Shown here: piece by piece, positions 44,173 through 53,581 of the stretch
Layout: each line of letters starts with the position of its first letter
How positions within the stretch are numbered: the stretch's first letter is position 1
Notes under the pieces: model-generated
Told to the model about the DNA's origin: nothing
The model's database searches: none
What the model saw: the letters and a program-made list of their open reading frames with translations, nothing else
NCBI GenBank assembly: GCA_012274445.1
Contig: JAAROD010000004.1
Location: 2,604,001-2,668,000, forward strand
Source: Sclerotiophoma versabilis
Lineage: Eukaryota; Ascomycota; Dothideomycetes; Pleosporales; Didymellaceae
Direction: 5' to 3'
Length of the DNA stretch: 64,000 bases
Made by a program: the position numbers and the translations under genes

Positions 44173-46680
44173 ATGGCCGACGATGGCATGCTCCTCAACT
44201 TCTCCATACCCGAGAGCGGCATCATTGCGAAGCCGAGCATAAAAGGCGGCTCGTGGAGGAGCCGGCTGACGGCAAAGAAAGCGGCGCAGAACTGGCACAC
44301 CAAGGCCACTGCCCGCCTGAACGGAGAGGCGGTGCCCAAGAAGGCGCAGGAGAGCAAGGGCACCGACGTGAACCGCACCGAACTGGGGCCCCGGACGCGG
44401 CGGGTGTCGAAGAGCCCCGAGCCTGCGCCCCACGGCGAGCGGCCGGTGAAGAGGGCGCGCGTGAGCGGAGACTTCCAGCCCAGGAGCGCAGAGCGGACAG
44501 CCCCGAGCGAGTTCAGGCCGCAGGCGACGGCGACGGCGAGCGCTCCGAGGCAGCCACAGGAGCGCCAGGAGGCCCCCAAGAAGGGCAACAAGCAGATCAT
44601 CTCGTCCCTGTTCACCTACAACCCGACCTCGACCACCAAGCCACAGCCCGCCGAACGCGCCGGCCAAGATGACGCCCCCGTCGAGCCCTCGAACGCGCCG
44701 CTCACCAGCGAGCTGGAGACGTTCACCTCCCTCGGCATATCGCCCACGCTCGCTACACACATGTTGAACAAGATGGGCATGAAGGCCCCGACGGCCATCC
44801 AGAAGGCCGCCATCACACAGCTGGTCAAGGACGACTCGGACGCCTTCATCCAGGCCGAGACGGGTTCCGGAAAGACGCTTGCATACCTGCTGCCCATTGT
44901 CCAGAGACTGATGGAGCTGTCCGCCAATATGAAGAAGCGCAACAACGCAGGCGAAGAGGCCGTGCAGAGAAGCTCGGGTCTCTTCGCCATCATCCTGGCC
45001 CCGACTCGAGAGCTGAGCAAGCAGATTGCCCTTGTGCTCGAGAAGTTGCTGGGCTGTGCGCACTGGCTGGTAGCCACCACCGTCATTGGTGGTGAGAAGA
45101 AGAAGTCGGAGAAGGCCCGGTTGCGGAAGGGTATCAACATCCTGGTCGCCACCCCTGGACGACTGGTCGATCATCTTGGACACACGGAAGCCCTGGATGT
45201 GAGCAACGTCAGATGGCTTGTGCTCGACGAAGGGGACCGAATGATGGAGCTTGGATTCGAGCAGGACATGCAGAAGATCATTGGACAGCTCAACTTACGG
45301 ATGCGCGCCCACAAGGAGGGCAGGTCCGCAATACCAGGCCTCCCGGAGAAGCGAACGACCGTCCTCTGTTCCGCCACCATGAAGATGGACGTTGAGCGCT
45401 TAGGTCAGATCAGTCTGAAGGACGCAGTCCACATCAAGGCCGATCCCGCCGATAGAGACGAGAATGCTGTCGAAGAACGAGACGATCATGGCTTTTACGC
45501 CCCAGCACAATTGAAGCAGTCGTACGCTGTCGTGGCACCCAAGCTACGACTGGTGTCTCTAGTCGCCTATCTCAAGCGCACATTTGCACGGAAAGGCTCG
45601 GTCATGAAAGCTATTGTTTTCATTTCTTGTGCCGACTCGGTCGACTTCCACTTTGATCTGCTGACCAGCGACCTTGAGGGCGACAAGCCAGCCATTGACA
45701 AGGATGACTCGGCAGATAAGGACGCCGACTCTTCAGACAAGAAAGAGAAAAAGAAGACCGCCACACAATCCGATCCCACAAAACTCGAAGTTACACATGC
45801 CGAATCTCCTATCCTCTCCCCTAAAACACATTCAGTCACCGCATACCGCCTCCACGGCTCCCTCCAGCAATCACTCCGAACCTCCACCCTTGCCCACTTC
45901 ACAAAGAACAAGGAAGCATCCGTCCTCATCGCCACCGACGTCGCCTCTCGTGGTCTCGATCTCCCCAACGTCGATCTTGTCGTCGAATTCGATCCTGCCT
46001 TCGCCCGCGCTGACCATCTTCATCGTATTGGTCGTACAGCGCGTGCTGGTCGCGACGGCCGCGCATGCATCTTCTTACAGCCTGGGTGCGAAGAAGGCTA
46101 TGTTGAGGTCCTGAAGTCTGACCGTAAGGACAACGAAGCCGGTGTGCATCTCGTCCGCCAGGATGCCGATGATATCCTGAACAAGGGGCTGGTCACAACC
46201 GGTGTCGTGGAGAAGGGTGCGTACATGGAGAAAGCAACAGACCTCCAACTCGCCATCGAGCGATGGGCTCTAGCCAATCCAAAACGACTCGAGGCAGCAC
46301 GAAGAGCCTACCAGAGCCACATCCGCGCCTACGCCACCCACGTCGCAGACGAGCGCATCTACTTCGACATCAAATCACTTCACCTGGGTCACCTCGCCAA
46401 AGCCTTCGCCCTCCGCGAACGACCCAGCGGCATGAAAGTCCCCGGTCTCCGTACAGGAGCTGGCCGTGAAGACAAGCGTCCCGCCAAGGTTCGTGGGGGG
46501 CCCAAGGTCGATGGCGCGAGTCGCAAGGCGGAGAAGGTACCCCCGCAGAAGGGTATCCAGGATCTGGATCTCCCGCTCGGTGCGGACGAGGACGAGAGCG
46601 CAAAGATGCGGAAGGCAGTGAGAGCGAGGGAGAAGTTTATGAGGCATGCTGGTTTGGCATCGGAGTTCAATCTTGGATAG
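44173..46680 (+). CDS. DBP7: ATP-dependent RNA helicase Dbp7
   Basis: Single-exon gene for an 835-residue DEAD-box helicase acting in early 60S ribosome assembly in the nucleolus. The N-terminus (MADDGMLLNFSIP) and charged region with KRARV-type signals precede SSLFTYNPTSTTK, diagnostic for Dbp7. Helicase motifs: Q motif PTAIQKAAI, motif I AETGSGKT (about 228-235), Ia APTRELSKQ, Ib TPGRLVDHL, motif II DEGD (352-355) in place of DEAD, III CSAT, then YRLHGSLQQSLR, LIATDVASRGLDLP and HRIGRTARAGRDG. An acidic insert (KDDSADKDADSSDKKEKKK) lies between motifs III and V. Dbp7 orthologues also carry the DEGD variant. The frame is open upstream to 44098 but the first ATG is at 44173. Confidence 0.95.
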   Translation: MADDGMLLNFSIPESGIIAKPSIKGGSWRSRLTAKKAAQNWHTKATARLNGEAVPKKAQESKGTDVNRTELGPRTRRVSKSPEPAPHGERPVKRARVSGDFQPRSAERTAPSEFRPQATATASAPRQPQERQEAPKKGNKQIISSLFTYNPTSTTKPQPAERAGQDDAPVEPSNAPLTSELETFTSLGISPTLATHMLNKMGMKAPTAIQKAAITQLVKDDSDAFIQAETGSGKTLAYLLPIVQRLMELSANMKKRNNAGEEAVQRSSGLFAIILAPTRELSKQIALVLEKLLGCAHWLVATTVIGGEKKKSEKARLRKGINILVATPGRLVDHLGHTEALDVSNVRWLVLDEGDRMMELGFEQDMQKIIGQLNLRMRAHKEGRSAIPGLPEKRTTVLCSATMKMDVERLGQISLKDAVHIKADPADRDENAVEERDDHGFYAPAQLKQSYAVVAPKLRLVSLVAYLKRTFARKGSVMKAIVFISCADSVDFHFDLLTSDLEGDKPAIDKDDSADKDADSSDKKEKKKTATQSDPTKLEVTHAESPILSPKTHSVTAYRLHGSLQQSLRTSTLAHFTKNKEASVLIATDVASRGLDLPNVDLVVEFDPAFARADHLHRIGRTARAGRDGRACIFLQPGCEEGYVEVLKSDRKDNEAGVHLVRQDADDILNKGLVTTGVVEKGAYMEKATDLQLAIERWALANPKRLEAARRAYQSHIRAYATHVADERIYFDIKSLHLGHLAKAFALRERPSGMKVPGLRTGAGREDKRPAKVRGGPKVDGASRKAEKVPPQKGIQDLDLPLGADEDESAKMRKAVRAREKFMRHAGLASEFNLG

Positions 46681-47509
46681 AAAAAGCATTTGTATGGAGT
46701 TTGGGAAAGAAAGTCCGAGTGATGCTACATAGGACCTACTAGATATCATTAGTTCGCTCATGCTTGAGCGTTGCATTTTGTTGAAATAGTTACATGATGA
46801 ACCTTGAGGTTCGAAGCAAACCGTCAATAATGAGCGAACACTGAATATCACCATGAAGAGCGTGATGCTTGTTAGATTGCGACAATGGCATTGACATGAT
46901 GCTTGGAAGGGTTGGAGATTTCCGACTGTGTACGGATTGAAAATCTATACCTGTTTGTGGGTTGAGAATTTACCGCGATCAGGACCACGCTCCATGCTGA
47001 TGAGAGTCTATATCGACTCAGCAGCTAGCAACACCACAATCACTCTAGTTCTCGAAACTTTGTCTCGAAACTTTGTTTCAAAAACACATGGATATTTATC
47101 TGCGCTACAATTCCGTGTAGACGAAAGCAAATAATATTGTGGTGGAAGTTGCTGAAGGGAGTTTTAGTGTTGTGGGTGTTTTGGTGTTCCTGAAACCTAC
47201 AACTCATGAAAAACAAGCTTCTTCGTAGCTCTCGGGCCTCTTGAGAGGTTGACATAATTTCATCGACGTGCACTCTTCACACAGGCAGTGCTGCGCCTCG
47301 ATACTGGAGCAGGTGACGTAGGGTAGCCTGGCTTGCGGCTCTTGGAAGAGTTCTTCAGCCTTATCGGGACCCGCGGAGGGGTGTCGATGTTCTGTCCAAT
47401 CGTAGCAGTCCTACTATTAGCCCTACCGGTGCCCGCGCGACAACATAAGCCTTCATTACCCCTCTGACTCTCCACGCTCCTGTGGCGTACAACGAGTAGG
47501 GTCCTAAGT
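46681..47509. other. Intergenic, short direct duplication
   Basis: About 830 bp between DBP7 and the Zn2Cys6 regulator. A 13-bp direct repeat CTCGAAACTTTGT occurs twice in tandem near 47051-47076. No gene recognised. Confidence 0.45.
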
Positions 47510-49909
47510 ATGGAAGGTGCTTCCGCTTCCAGTGATGGCCAAGCTGGCTTGCGTGCTGTATGTGTGGCTTGTGCAAGTCTTGGTTTCGATTCGGACGCTA
47601 ATTGTGACCTAGTGCGATCAATGCCGGACGCGCAAGGTATGAATCGTCGGTAAAGCACCCAATGTTGTCTTACAATACTGATCCTTGTACTTGACAGATC
47701 CGTTGTGACAAAGGTAGACCTTGCGCGAGCTGTCGAGCTTCAGATCTTATTTGCCAGGCATCCAGCAATCGGCCTAAGGAGCAACGCCAACGAGTGCTCA
47801 TCTCTAGCAAATAGTAAGTGGCCCCCTTCACTTTACACAAAGATGGGTCACTGGCCTGTGTCCAATCCCATCACTGAACCCTAGTCTTGTTAAAACCAGT
47901 CATCTGACCTCATGCTTATAGTGAATCGAAGATTGATGCAATCGGAGATCGGCTTGCCGGTATTGAAAGAGCCCTGCGAGACATGAAAATGGCCTCGCCG
48001 CAATTGGCTACACCACACAGTCATGCACAACCATCGCCGTCTCTCTCATCAGGACAGTTGGTTAGCGCCACACCCGCTGCCACACCAGCTTCCAATATCC
48101 AACATTTCGAAGGTGATACGTCTCTGAGTGCATACTCTACCTCAACCAACGATCAATTACAAAGGGCGCTTCGCAACACTCAGTTGCTACAACAAGACCC
48201 GGATCTCGCCTCCGCTTTGACATCCCTCAGTCAGATAGTATCAACCCAGAATGTATATCCTGGCGAACACGAGGTGCCTAGCATCGGAGAAGCTGCAAAG
48301 AACAGCCGAAAGTATAGTGTCCCTCCAGCAGAAGTGGTCTCCTGCGTGCTTCGAGAGTGCGAAGACATTTATGATACGGTCATCGGACTCTTCTACCCTG
48401 TCAGACCGTACAAGGAGGTGGTCAATCTTTGCAAGGACCTCTACTTCAATATCGACGATATCCCGGTGGCAAACTTGATAGTAGCCTTTGGCAGTCTCTA
48501 CTTTGTCTTCAGAGTCTATCAATTCGGGTTTACGAAAGATGACCCACGTATGGAAGAGTTCCACTCATACACCGCCATGTTCATACGAAACATGATGGAC
48601 TTGATTGGTCTGCTTCCAGTACTCATGGCACCTACCGTTGACAACCTTGAAGCGCTGTTACTTGGCGTAAGTGCAATGGGCGTGCGGCGATCTGGTGTGG
48701 TGATAAGTGCTAACGTTGAACCAGGCTTACTATGCTGTCGAGTCCTCAAAGCCTTCATTGTGTTCCGCACTAATATCGAAGGCCAGTCACCTTTGTTTGA
48801 CCCTGGGCTATCATCGTGCAGACTCGATGGTTAAGGATTCACCCGAGATTCGAGGACGTAAAATCAATCTGTTCTGGTTTCTCTACACCATGGACAAAGG
48901 TCTTTGCCTTCGCCTTGGTCGCGCATCCTGTATACAGGACTACGACATTGCTGTTCCCATGCCCGTTCTGGGAACTGAAGAGAATTTTGCCGCTGGTAAC
49001 GGCCTCATCCGATTCTGGTGCAAGCTTGCAGGAATACAAGGGCGCGTCTACGAGGATCTGTATAGTCCCCGTGCGTTGAAACAACCCCAAGCCTCTAGAG
49101 CAGTCAAGGCTGATCTGCTTGTCACCGACATTAGACAGATGTGGAACGAACATGACCAGATTGGAACTATCCCTGGAACACCTGAAGAGACGCACGAAGT
49201 GTTCATGTTAGGAGACAAAGTCACTATGTCTACAACACTTACGCTGATACTTCGGGCCGTGCCTGCAACCGACGGCCAGCCGTTGTCGTGCAGTCAAGAT
49301 TGCATCGCTGCAGCTAGACAAGCATTGCAACTTCATCAGACTTGTACAGCCAAGTTTGCAGACATGTCCGATAGGCATGTCTTTTCGGAATATCTGCACT
49401 GGACTTTGCTGCATACACCCTTCACTCCGTTCTTAGTCATCTTCTGCCACATCATCGAAACACAGTCTACGAGCGATCTGGCGATGCTTGGCGATTTTCT
49501 GCAAACCTTACAGCCCGCCCGTGGCACATCGAGTGCCATTGAGAAAATGTTCCTGGTGTGCGATGTCTTCCACCGCGTCGCTAAGCTTTTCATCGGAGCT
49601 GCTGCGAGAGACCCCAATTTCTCTAATCCTACAACGCCTGACCAGCCGACACAAACACAGCTGAGGAAGGAGCTCGACCCGTTTATGACGAGGATTGGTA
49701 TCAATAACGCGTACGATGCTGGTTTCAACGGTAATGGATTCGACCCTTACGCAGCATCTACACAACCAAACGCGTCGTACGACATGAACGCTTTCGCTCC
49801 GGGTGGTAATATGGGAGAATGGTTCTCGGAAGATCAATTGATTACAACGTTACTAGGTAACGATTTCAACTTCATGGACCCCAACGCAACGCCCGGACAG
49901 TTCATTTGA
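47510..49909 (+). CDS. Zn(II)2Cys6 fungal transcription factor
   Basis: Five exons (47510-47557, 47613-47636, 47698-47813, 47922-48666, 48725-49909) encode 705 residues. The binuclear zinc cluster is complete only after splicing two introns: CDQCRTRK in a 24-nt exon, then IRCDKGRPCASC and RASDLIC, giving Cys17, 20, 27, 33, 36 and 43. A possible coiled coil (YESKIDAIGDRLAGIERALR) follows. The fungal-specific regulatory domain starts at about residue 190 (PPAEVVSCVLRECEDIYD) and includes LCLTLGYHRAD, GRKINLFWFLYTMDKGLCLRLGR and the SCIQDYDIAVPMP block. An Asn/Gly-rich tail ends with FSEDQLITTLLGNDFNFMDP, a plausible acidic activation segment. Target genes are unknown; the convergent HD-domain gene is 27 bp away. 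Confidence 0.92.
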
Positions 49910-49936
49910 AGCATACCGACCCCGCTCATCAGCTCT

Positions 49937-50617
49937 TCAGAACATCTTGTTCACCCCACTCCACTCTGGTTCCGCGAGATGTGCTCTGTACATGACGCCT
50001 GCCCACGAGACCATTGGCGCCTTCTCCGGACGTCTCCTGGCCTGTTCAACCACCGCATCACCAAGAACTTTCTCAATCCCGGCTCTCCCAAACTCCTTCT
50101 CCAGTCCCTCCCTCAACGGCTCCAAGACCTCCCAAGCGGAGCTTTTGCGTCCAAAGTCCGTCACCACAGCAAGTCGAACGAGCTTCGACAATTCTCCGAT
50201 TCGTTCCGCGATCTGCGGACTCGTGTGGCAGGCAATAGCCGTCCAGACGTCATGCTTGTCCGCTTCGCTAACGTTGTACCGATCCAAATACTTCACCGCC
50301 GCATCACCTCCCTCAACCTCGAAGCGCTGGCACCCATCATACTCGTCCGTGGTCCCGATATCGTGCAATAGACACGCAGTGAAGAGCAGATCGTGCTTGG
50401 CGGCATCCGTCGCGTAGACAGACCTGGAATGCTCAGCCAGTGCTTTGGCGTACAGGTAAACCCGCATGCTGTGGCCGAGTATCGCTGGCGCCAGCCGAGC
50501 CGCAGCATGTTCAAATGCAGCCTGAGAAATGGGAGTCTGCGGCACCTTCGCGGCATGGATTCGGCTGGGGGGCGTGGGTGCGCTTGTCGACGCAGCAAGA
50601 TCAGAGGGCGGACACAT
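49937..50617 (-). CDS. HD-domain protein, cyanamide hydratase-like
   Basis: Intronless, 226 residues. HD-fold metal ligands are visible: His49 (AILGHSMRVYLYAKAL), the His85-Asp86 pair (FTACLLHDIGTTDEY), and a later Asp in LVRLAVVTDFGRKS. The stretch ERFEVEGGDAA-like (CQRFEVEGGDAAVKYL) and HDVWTAIACHTSPQIAERIG match fungal cyanamide hydratase/urea hydro-lyase relatives (Ddi2/Ddi3 in yeast), zinc enzymes that convert cyanamide to urea. Many fungal paralogues have other, unknown substrates, so the activity is inferred. A Pro/Ser-rich N-terminus of about 30 residues precedes the domain. The gene ends 27 bp from the Zn2Cys6 regulator on the other strand. Confidence 0.88.
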   Translation of the reverse strand: MCPPSDLAASTSAPTPPSRIHAAKVPQTPISQAAFEHAAARLAPAILGHSMRVYLYAKALAEHSRSVYATDAAKHDLLFTACLLHDIGTTDEYDGCQRFEVEGGDAAVKYLDRYNVSEADKHDVWTAIACHTSPQIAERIGELSKLVRLAVVTDFGRKSSAWEVLEPLREGLEKEFGRAGIEKVLGDAVVEQARRRPEKAPMVSWAGVMYRAHLAEPEWSGVNKMF

Positions 50618-50988
50618 GATAGTTTCTTCTCGGATTGCGATGGTGCAAAGACAGACGGATTCTGGACTGAGTACAATACAATGTATACAAAATAGTCAAT
50701 TTCCAAAACCTGCTCAACCAAATCTCACGCGCGCTTGCTTGCTCGTTTTATCCGTGTGTGGGTGACACGGATGATTGGCATATGATTCACATATGATTCA
50801 CATATGATTGACATCCGTCGCGCCCTGTCGCTCGATTGGGCCGGTCCGGGGGTCAAGGGCAAACTTCGGCAACTACCTCCCCCCCCCCCCCCCAACACAC
50901 ATCCGGACTTTAGTATGGGGCAAAAGAAAAAAAAAGTTCCATCACCAACCGGACCGTGACCTCTCTCCCATCTACATGGGCAAAAAGA
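50618..50988. other. Intergenic with 11-bp triplicate and C16 run
   Basis: Upstream region of the HD-domain gene and 3' flank of tRNA-Ile. It contains three tandem 11-bp units CATATGATTCA/CATATGATTCA/CATATGATTGA (50779-50811) and an uninterrupted run of 16 C (50879-50894), followed by an A-rich run at about 50924-50935. Confidence 0.8.
50982..50986 (-). terminator. Pol III terminator of tRNA-Ile
   Basis: T5 on the minus strand, 2 nt past the tRNA-Ile discriminator. Confidence 0.65.
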
Positions 50989-51077
50989 TGGTCACTACGA
51001 GGGTCGAACTCGCGACCTTGGCGTATCAAGGATGAAAGCTATTAGCACCACGCTCTAACCAACTGAGCTAAGCGACC
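50989..51077 (-). tRNA. tRNA-Ile (AAT), intron-containing
   Basis: Minus-strand cloverleaf: acceptor GGTCGCT/AGTGACC with discriminator A, and D arm GCTCAGTTGGTTAGAGC. The anticodon stem is TGGTG/CGCCA with loop CTAATA...A (anticodon AAT), and the T arm GCGAG-TTCGACC-CTCGT contains the B box. A 15-nt intron follows position 37. Mature length is 74 nt. Confidence 0.95.
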
Positions 51078-51180
51078 GATTTGGTTGTGTTATCAAGTGA
51101 TTGATGGAAGATTTGGGATTTAAAATAAATATATACTCTAACGTTGTCATGACTCGTTTCCATCTACCCCCTCCCCTCTC

Positions 51181-52296
51181 TCACGTCATTGGCAGACTCT
51201 TCGCAAAGGCGCCTGCAATCTCCTCGTTACTCCACCCCACCGAGAGCCCCAACTGCAACAGGATGCGCGCCTTCTGCGGGTTGTAGAACCCACTGGAGAT
51301 GATGGAGTCGCCATCGCTGCTCGGCGGCACCATTCCATCTGTGCTTCTGTGCGAAGCGACGATCGGGATACTGGTCGCGTTGTACAGCTCCTCGGCCGCG
51401 AGATTTGCTTTGCTGGACATGCCGCCCGCGCCTACGCCCGCGTACACGATTCCCGCTGCGCCGGCGGCGACCGAGGCGTTGAACAGCGCGGGATCCATGT
51501 CCTGGTGGGCGTACAGGATGTCGACCTGAGCGAGGTCGGTCACGTTGGATACGTCGAAGACTACGCGGCCGACGGGCTCCGAGGGCGCGAAGAAGAAGTA
51601 GGGGACTTGGTTGACGAAGGTTCCGAGCTGGCCGGCTTCGGTCGAAAAGAACGTGTCGAGGCTGTTGGCGTTATTCTTGGTGGTGTAGAAGGCGGATCCG
51701 ATGCGGTCGTTGAGCACGATCATGGTACCGCGGGAGCGTCCGGCGGGTGAGCCGGCGAGCACAACGGCTTGGTAGAGGTTGAGAGGTCCGTCGGCGGAGA
51801 GCGCGGTTGCGGGCCTCATGGCGCCGACGCATACTATGGGTTTGGTCGAGTTTACAGTCGACTCGAGGAAGAATGCTGTCTCCTCGAGTGTATCAGTGCC
51901 GTGGGTGATAACGACGCCGGAGATCTCAGGCTTTGCCAATTCTTCGTTGATCATGTGTGCCAGCTTCAGGCTGATGGTCTCATTGATGCTGCCAGACCCG
52001 ACATTAGAGATCTGGTAGCCAGCGATGTTGGAGATGTTGAGGAGCTCGGGTACTGCATCGACGAGTTGTTGGACACCGAGGCCCACTGAGTAGCCTGTAG
52101 TCTGTGTATTGCTAGAACCTTGTGAAGCTATCGTGCCTCCAGTAGCGAAGAGGGTTACATTCGGCAGCGAGGCATTGATTGGTGTCTGAATGTCCTGGCG
52201 GATGAATAGTTTGTGGAGCCCTGACTTGGTAAGGTCGATGGGTGAGGCCGCGGCCAATGAGGCGAGGAGTGGCAGGACCTGTGTGAAGCTCTTCAT
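51181..52296 (-). CDS. Secreted L-asparaginase (type II)
   Basis: Intronless, 371 residues. The signal peptide (MKSFTQVLPLLASLAAASP) implies secretion. Both asparaginase signatures are present: NVTLFATGGTIASQGS with nucleophile Thr55, and GVVITHGTDTLEETAFF with Thr134-Asp135. Further family blocks are VCVGAMRPATALSADGPLNL and GRGTM-type SRGTMIVLNDRIGSAFYTTK. Several N-glycosylation sequons (NAS, NVT, NIS, NET, NST) fit an extracellular enzyme. It hydrolyses asparagine to aspartate and ammonia, probably for nitrogen scavenging. No intron or truncation; length matches bacterial and yeast Asp3-type enzymes. Confidence 0.95.
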   Translation of the reverse strand: MKSFTQVLPLLASLAAASPIDLTKSGLHKLFIRQDIQTPINASLPNVTLFATGGTIASQGSSNTQTTGYSVGLGVQQLVDAVPELLNISNIAGYQISNVGSGSINETISLKLAHMINEELAKPEISGVVITHGTDTLEETAFFLESTVNSTKPIVCVGAMRPATALSADGPLNLYQAVVLAGSPAGRSRGTMIVLNDRIGSAFYTTKNNANSLDTFFSTEAGQLGTFVNQVPYFFFAPSEPVGRVVFDVSNVTDLAQVDILYAHQDMDPALFNASVAAGAAGIVYAGVGAGGMSSKANLAAEELYNATSIPIVASHRSTDGMVPPSSDGDSIISSGFYNPQKARILLQLGLSVGWSNEEIAGAFAKSLPMT

Positions 52297-53581
52297 TTTG
52301 ATAGCGTGAACAATGAAGTCGCGATGATATACAAATTCTTCGTTATGATGCCCTGCTCTTTATAGTTGGCAGCCTACGGCTCCTCTTGCACAGCCGGCTT
52401 GCCTACCTTGCCCAATACCAAGGCCCTTATCTTGCACCATCGTGGACGGTCAGCAAGATATTGTCATCATCTTGCTCTTGCTGTTTGCCAAGTATGCCCA
52501 TTGACACGCGAGGTCAGGCATGGAAGAGAGGTTTATGTAAAGCCGCCGGGGAAACGTCGAGGCTGTACATCGTTATCTGATATCAGTGGAGAAGATAACC
52601 CACTTTACACAGACGCTAGAACACAGATGGAAAGAGTGCCAAGTGCATGCTAACCAGATCTTTGGGCAAGCCATGTCCCCAGGCTTTTGATATGTAGATA
52701 GGCAGTCGTAGCAGACCCAGTCTGTTGAGAAAGTACGGTGGTTGTCGAAAGGTCAACGTCGGTAAGGCTGTGAGTTGCAACTTCCAGGGTCTGATATGAG
52801 CTGAGTGGGTCGTTCTTTCCTGCGCCGAGAAGAGACGAAGATATCTTGGCTGCGTAGTCACTACTGCATTTTAGCAACAACGTGGGATGCTACTGCTGAA
52901 CTTTCCTAGTATGGTAGGCTGCATGCTTTATGAAGGATGATGTATCAACCTCTCGGTTTCTTTCGGGGAGCTGTGGTTCCGTATCCTACATATTGTTTGT
53001 TGAATCTGCTTTTTAGCTGTGTTCCTACAAAAGCGTACATTCTTCCTTGCCTGAACCAAACATGGTTCCGCCCGTCTCTAGTACTTCTAAGACAACGCAA
53101 ACATCTCATCCATCGATTCATATCGGACAACACATTTGTAGGCAGTTTAATGAGCTTCATTCCAATAGGCTGAGTGGCTTGCGACGCGTTTACTATGTCG
53201 TAGACGAAGCTTTGGGGGAGGGCAGGGCTTGACCCGAGGGTCAAGGGAGGGCACTAGCCCCTTCAACCTGCCCTTCCACACCATGGGGCTTTAATGTTCA
53301 TCGAGAATTGCGTGCATCGAGCTCGATGAGTTGAATCGTGGCCGCCTGGCCAAGTTGGTAGAAGACTGGCTTCGTAGCGCCGCAAGGCGCAGCAGCTTGC
53401 AGCCGGCGTAGACCGGCTGAACGACGTCATCGACCAATCGAATCGAGGCCTATCCGCGACAACACCATGAATACTTTAGTCGTGATGCAGCCAACGCTAC
53501 CCTTTCTACACCTACAGGGCGCAAAACGTAAAATATCGAATTCTAGAGATCTTTTCGTACCCAGGACTGCAAAGAATCGCC
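52297..53581. promoter_or_regulatory. 1.3-kb divergent spacer asparaginase / OSBP
   Basis: Holds both promoters. Minus-strand ORFs near 52616-52880 and a plus-strand stretch near 53325-53412 with weak coding look were not recognised and lack convincing starts. A tRNA-like stretch at about 53340-53460 does not fold. Confidence 0.45.

Noticed and set aside
44062..45183. 373-codon minus-strand ORF
   Set aside because: Antisense to DBP7, no family resemblance.
53340..53460. tRNA-like stretch with a CTGGC/GCCGG stem and CGT loop
   Set aside because: D stem and acceptor pairing fail and no T-loop sequence lies at the right spacing.
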